Positions 61,333 through 64,000 of a DNA stretch of 64,000 bases are shown in pieces; positions within the stretch are counted from its first letter, which is position 1; each line of letters opens with the position of its first letter. The notes beneath the pieces are model-generated. The model saw nothing but the letters and a program-made list of their open reading frames with translations. It searched no databases and was not told the origin of the DNA. The translations under genes were made by a program, and so were the position numbers. Origin of the DNA: an uncultured Duncaniella sp. (GTDB taxonomy: Bacteria; Bacteroidota; Bacteroidia; Bacteroidales; Muribaculaceae); NCBI GenBank assembly GCA_910586665.1, contig CAJUIX010000004.1:91991-155990 (forward strand). The letters are read 5' to 3'.

Positions 61333-62289
61333 ATGAAACTATCGATTATTATACCGGTATATAAGGTTGAGAAATATATAAGACAGTGCATGGACTCCTG
61401 TCTAAATCAAAATGTCAGTACTGATAGATATGAAATAATAGTAGTTGATGACGGATCCCCGGATGAATGTCCTGGGATACTTGATGAATACTCAAAACAG
61501 TATGAGAACGTCAAGGTAATTCATCAAGAAAATCAGGGATTAAGTGTTGCAAGAAACAATGGATTGAGCGTAGCTTCGGGTGAATATATTTGGTTTGTTG
61601 ATTCCGATGATTGGATTGAAGCTAATTGTTTGGGGGAAATACTAGATAATCTGTCAGATAACATTGATTTATTACAAATTGGGTTTAGATTAGTGTGGGA
61701 AGATAGAATAGAGTATTCTAATTATTTTAAATGGAGTGGTATCATTGACGGTTGTGAAGCATATCTAAAAAATGGGATAGCCGTTGCTGCCCAATTTTCT
61801 ATCGTAAGAAGAGACTTCTTAATCAATAATAATTTAAGATTCCTACCAGGTATTTTTCATGAAGATTGTGAATTTAAACCCAAGGTAAGCATTCTTGCAC
61901 AAAAATGTCAAAGCCTTAATAAGTATGTCTATAATTATAGACAACGATCGTGTGGTAATATAATGTCTAATTTTAAGATAAAGAATGCACTCGATTTAAT
62001 TAGTGGATGTAAATCATTAGCATCTTATGTTAGATCAGAAAAATGCAATTCTTTGCAGATACAGGTAATTGGAGACGCAATCGGGAAATATATTAACACT
62101 ATTTTATCCAATTTAAACAGATTAGGGAGTAAAGAAAAGAAGGAGATAATTAAAACTCTAGAAAAGAATCGCGATTTGTTTAAGTTAATGTTAAAAAGTC
62201 GAAAATTACGCTATAAGTGTGAGGCTATGTTATTTTTATTTGACATAAATATACCCATCTCATTTCATCATAAACTATTGAGAAAATGA
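61333..62289 (+). CDS. Family 2 glycosyltransferase
   Basis: This 318-residue GT-A enzyme begins KLSIIIPVYKVEKYIRQCMD and contains the nucleotide-binding IIVVDDGSPDECPGILDEYS, QGLSVARNNGLSVASGEYIW and the DxD-type FVDSDDWIE. The C-terminal half has GIFHEDCEFKPKVSI. It adds a sugar to the lipid-linked repeat unit; the sugar is not predictable. Its TGA overlaps the next ATG (ATGA at 62286-62289). Confidence 0.94.
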   Translation: MKLSIIIPVYKVEKYIRQCMDSCLNQNVSTDRYEIIVVDDGSPDECPGILDEYSKQYENVKVIHQENQGLSVARNNGLSVASGEYIWFVDSDDWIEANCLGEILDNLSDNIDLLQIGFRLVWEDRIEYSNYFKWSGIIDGCEAYLKNGIAVAAQFSIVRRDFLINNNLRFLPGIFHEDCEFKPKVSILAQKCQSLNKYVYNYRQRSCGNIMSNFKIKNALDLISGCKSLASYVRSEKCNSLQIQVIGDAIGKYINTILSNLNRLGSKEKKEIIKTLEKNRDLFKLMLKSRKLRYKCEAMLFLFDINIPISFHHKLLRK

Positions 62290-62857
62290 TTAAATCAAAA
62301 GAAGATTTGATAAGATATTTGGATTGTGATAAAAGAGCTTGCAATATTACTCGCAAGAAGCCCCGCTTATTTGGAGATGAGGTTTGGCGATTCCAAATAG
62401 CATTACGGAAATTGGAGTACTATACAAACGTAAAGTGCTGGGGGGTAGAATCTTAAGGTCTTACTGGCATTTGCAACATAAAATATGGGGAGTTATGCTG
62501 GGATTCACAATACCAATAAATGTAATCGAAGAAGGACTCTGTCTTTATCATTACGGTTCTGTCGTAGTCAGCAATTATGCGAAGATTGGGAAATGGTGTA
62601 TGATTCATGGATGTGTCAATATAGGACAAAATTGGGACAAAGAAGACACTCCTGTTATTGGAGATGGCTGCTTTATCGGCCCCGGGGCTAAACTATTTGG
62701 AAAAATTAAGATCGGGAACGGCGTCGTAATAGGTGCAAATGCCGTCGTGAACAAATCATTTGAAGAAAATAATATTACCATAGCCGGTGTCCCTGCCGTA
62801 AAAATAAAAAACATAGGGAATCCCATATATCAAACTATTATTGATGAAAATATTTAA
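62286..62857 (+). CDS. Serine-acetyltransferase-like hexapeptide acetyltransferase, frameshifted at a G6 tract
   Basis: From ATG 62286, overlapping the GT2 stop, the frame encodes the family's usual N-terminus (KSKEDLIRYLDCDKRAC, WRFQIALRKLEYYTN) but stops at 62456 (56 residues). The remaining protein (ILRSYWHLQHKIWGVMLGFT, GLCLYHYGSVVVSNYAKIG, IHGCVNIGQNW, the hexapeptide IGDGCFIGPGAKLFGKIKIG) lies in the adjacent frame to 62857. The break is at GGGGGG (62440-62445). Seven G join the halves as KCWGGRILRSYW, giving about 190 residues. CysE-like members in capsule loci O-acetylate sugars. Confidence 0.87.
62440..62445 (+). repeat. G6 homopolymer within the acetyltransferase gene
   Basis: Six guanines at codons 52-54. 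One additional G restores the whole frame. Confidence 0.8.
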
Positions 62858-63383
62858 AGGATTTGTTTCTGGTTTATTCCAGTATACTACAGATTTTGTA
62901 ATGTCAATTCCGTTTCATTGTATCCGCGACTTCTATCTTAAGATATTTATAGGAAATCTCGGCAAAGACACTGAATTATGTAGAAATATCGACATAAGAT
63001 CACCAAGGCGTATTAAGATTGGGAACTTCACTACGATTAATAAACATGTTGTTCTCGATGGTCGGGGAGGGGAGGTAGTTATAGGTAATTGTGTAGATAT
63101 AGCTCAGGATTCAAGAATATGGACTCTTCAACATGATTATACGGCATCCGATTATCGGGCTGTAGGTAAAGATGTGATAATTGAGGATTACGTTTGGATT
63201 GCATCCGGGGCTATAATCCTTCCGGGAGTTACGATTGGAAGGGGGGCTGTAGTTGCGACAGGCGCAATAGTGACTAAGGATGTGGATTCATATACGATAG
63301 TAGCGGGAATTCCAGCAAAAGTAATTGGAACTCGAACTAAAAATCTGAGCTATTTCCTTGGAAAGAAAAGATGGTTTCATTAA
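62844..63383 (+). CDS. WcaF/LbH-type acyltransferase
   Basis: This protein of about 179 residues has left-handed beta-helix hexapeptide repeats (IDIRSPRRIKIGNFTTINKH, VVIGNCVDIAQDSRIWTL, then GVTIGRGAVVATGAIVTKDV) and the active-site-type QHDYTASDYR. It probably transfers an acetyl group to a capsule sugar. It overlaps the end of the previous gene by 14 nt. It has an internal G6 (63241-63246) that is in frame here. Confidence 0.9.
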   Translation: MKIFKGFVSGLFQYTTDFVMSIPFHCIRDFYLKIFIGNLGKDTELCRNIDIRSPRRIKIGNFTTINKHVVLDGRGGEVVIGNCVDIAQDSRIWTLQHDYTASDYRAVGKDVIIEDYVWIASGAIILPGVTIGRGAVVATGAIVTKDVDSYTIVAGIPAKVIGTRTKNLSYFLGKKRWFH

Positions 63384-63398
63384 ACAATTAGGATTAAT

Positions 63399-63959
63399 AT
63401 GACAAAGAAAAAAATGTTTTTTATAGATCCAATGTCATATAATAATCTTGCCATGTATGACTATGAGATTCTTTCGAAAATCTCAGATTGGGATATATAT
63501 TATTTTTGTAACAGATTATATAGTTATAAAAATCTTCCTAATATAAAAGAAAGAAAAGTATTTTCGTATAATAAATACAAAAAAAAGTTCTGTAAAGCTT
63601 TAAGTTACTCACGGAGTTTATTAATAGTTTTATTTAATATTCTTCTTGTACACCCAAAGATTATCCATATCCAATGGATTAGAATACCTGTGTTAGATTA
63701 CTATTTCTATAGATTTGTCAAATATGTGTTTAGGGTTAAGTTAGTATATACTGTTCATAATATATTGCCTCATGTAACTAAAAAAAATGATAGAATAAAT
63801 TACGGTAAGTTCTATCGTATTTGTGACTTATTATTAGTGCATACTGAAAGCTCAAAACGTGATTTAATTTCTAAATTTAATTTTAATGGTAGTAATATAA
63901 TTGTGGTATCGCATGGAATTTTGAAATATGATTTTAAAGATAGTGAGTTCAGTAGATGA
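63399..63959 (+). CDS. N-terminal half of a GT4-like glycosyltransferase, ends early
   Basis: The 186 residues cover only the acceptor-side domain: KMFFIDPMSYNNLAMYDYEI, HPKIIHIQWIRIPVLDYYF, KLVYTVHNILPH and CDLLLVHTESSKRDLI, ending NIIVVSHGILKYDF. GT4 enzymes normally have about 370 residues, with the donor-binding domain after SHG. A TGA at 63957-63959 cuts it off. Only 41 nt remain in the window, so one cannot tell whether the frame resumes. The remaining letters give no clear donor-domain sequence in any frame. No G/C tract is near this stop. Confidence 0.75.
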   Translation: MTKKKMFFIDPMSYNNLAMYDYEILSKISDWDIYYFCNRLYSYKNLPNIKERKVFSYNKYKKKFCKALSYSRSLLIVLFNILLVHPKIIHIQWIRIPVLDYYFYRFVKYVFRVKLVYTVHNILPHVTKKNDRINYGKFYRICDLLLVHTESSKRDLISKFNFNGSNIIVVSHGILKYDFKDSEFSR

Positions 63960-64000
63960 CAAAAATTGAATTTATGCTGTTAAACATCTAATCTTTAGGC

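Noticed and set aside
63241..63246. G6 run in the WcaF-like acyltransferase as a fourth switched gene
   Set aside because: The gene is in frame and complete as read. It could slip, but nothing in this sequence shows it.
1..64000. CRISPR arrays, rRNA genes, insertion sequences
   Set aside because: No regularly spaced direct repeats, rRNA motifs or transposase reading frames were found on either strand.

Overview
This window is a chromosomal segment from a member of the Bacteroidales, most likely a gut Muribaculaceae-like organism (the family assignment is inference). The evidence is the set of Bacteroidetes promoters (TTTG, about 20 bp, TAnnTTTG), several TonB-type outer-membrane beta-barrel genes with CarboxypepD-like N-termini, an FecR/DUF4974 anti-sigma gene, GIN-domain (DUF2807) proteins, an UpxY antiterminator and the gene order ileS-dksA-lspA-DUF4296. 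No rRNA, CRISPR array, insertion sequence or prophage was seen; there is one tRNA (Gly, anticodon CCC).

Layout. 0-4.5 kb: the 3' end of a glutamate-synthase-like oxidoreductase gene, then divergent GH3 and GH105 glycoside hydrolases of plant-polysaccharide breakdown. 4.5-16.4 kb: an RHH/SPFH pair, alaS, a SIMPL protein, mutS, an outer-membrane receptor and the rpsF-rpsR-rplI operon. 16.4-25.8 kb: a second TonB receptor, the ileS-dksA-lspA-DUF4296-hypothetical operon, a nitroreductase-like lipoprotein and a TIGR04076 protein. 25.9-33.4 kb: tRNA-Gly, divergent TrkH potassium and NSS sodium-coupled transporters, a decayed anti-sigma/TonB-receptor locus, and hisF-hisIE. 33.6-43 kb: a small lipoprotein, dusB with a GIN-domain gene, a WzxC-like flippase, a second GIN-domain gene, a dicarboxylate symporter, nadE and cardiolipin synthase. 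43.1-50 kb: a compact export-type cluster of TPR-HTH lipoprotein regulator, small secreted peptide, outer-membrane barrel, C39-peptidase ABC exporter and a stub resembling the N-terminus of an HlyD adaptor.

50.2 kb to the end is a capsular/exopolysaccharide locus. It opens with a tyrosine recombinase, a 19-bp perfect inverted repeat enclosing 173 bp (a probable invertible promoter), an UpxY antiterminator and an unknown protein. Then follow ugd, wzx, an acyltransferase, glf, a GT14-like and a DUF4422 glycosyltransferase, an EpsG-like polymerase, a GT2, two hexapeptide acyltransferases and a GT4 fragment. From about 54.7 kb the DNA is visibly more AT-rich, as expected for a horizontally reassorted cassette.

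The most striking observation is that three genes of this locus are each out of frame by exactly one base at a G/C homopolymer: C7 at 56214-56220, C8 at 58644-58651 and G6 at 62440-62445. In all three, one added base restores a complete protein of the expected family, and two of the three starts are ATGA overlaps with the preceding stop. This suggests slipped-strand phase variation of individual glycan-modifying enzymes, nested under a locus-level invertible promoter. The competing explanation is homopolymer undercalling in the assembly.
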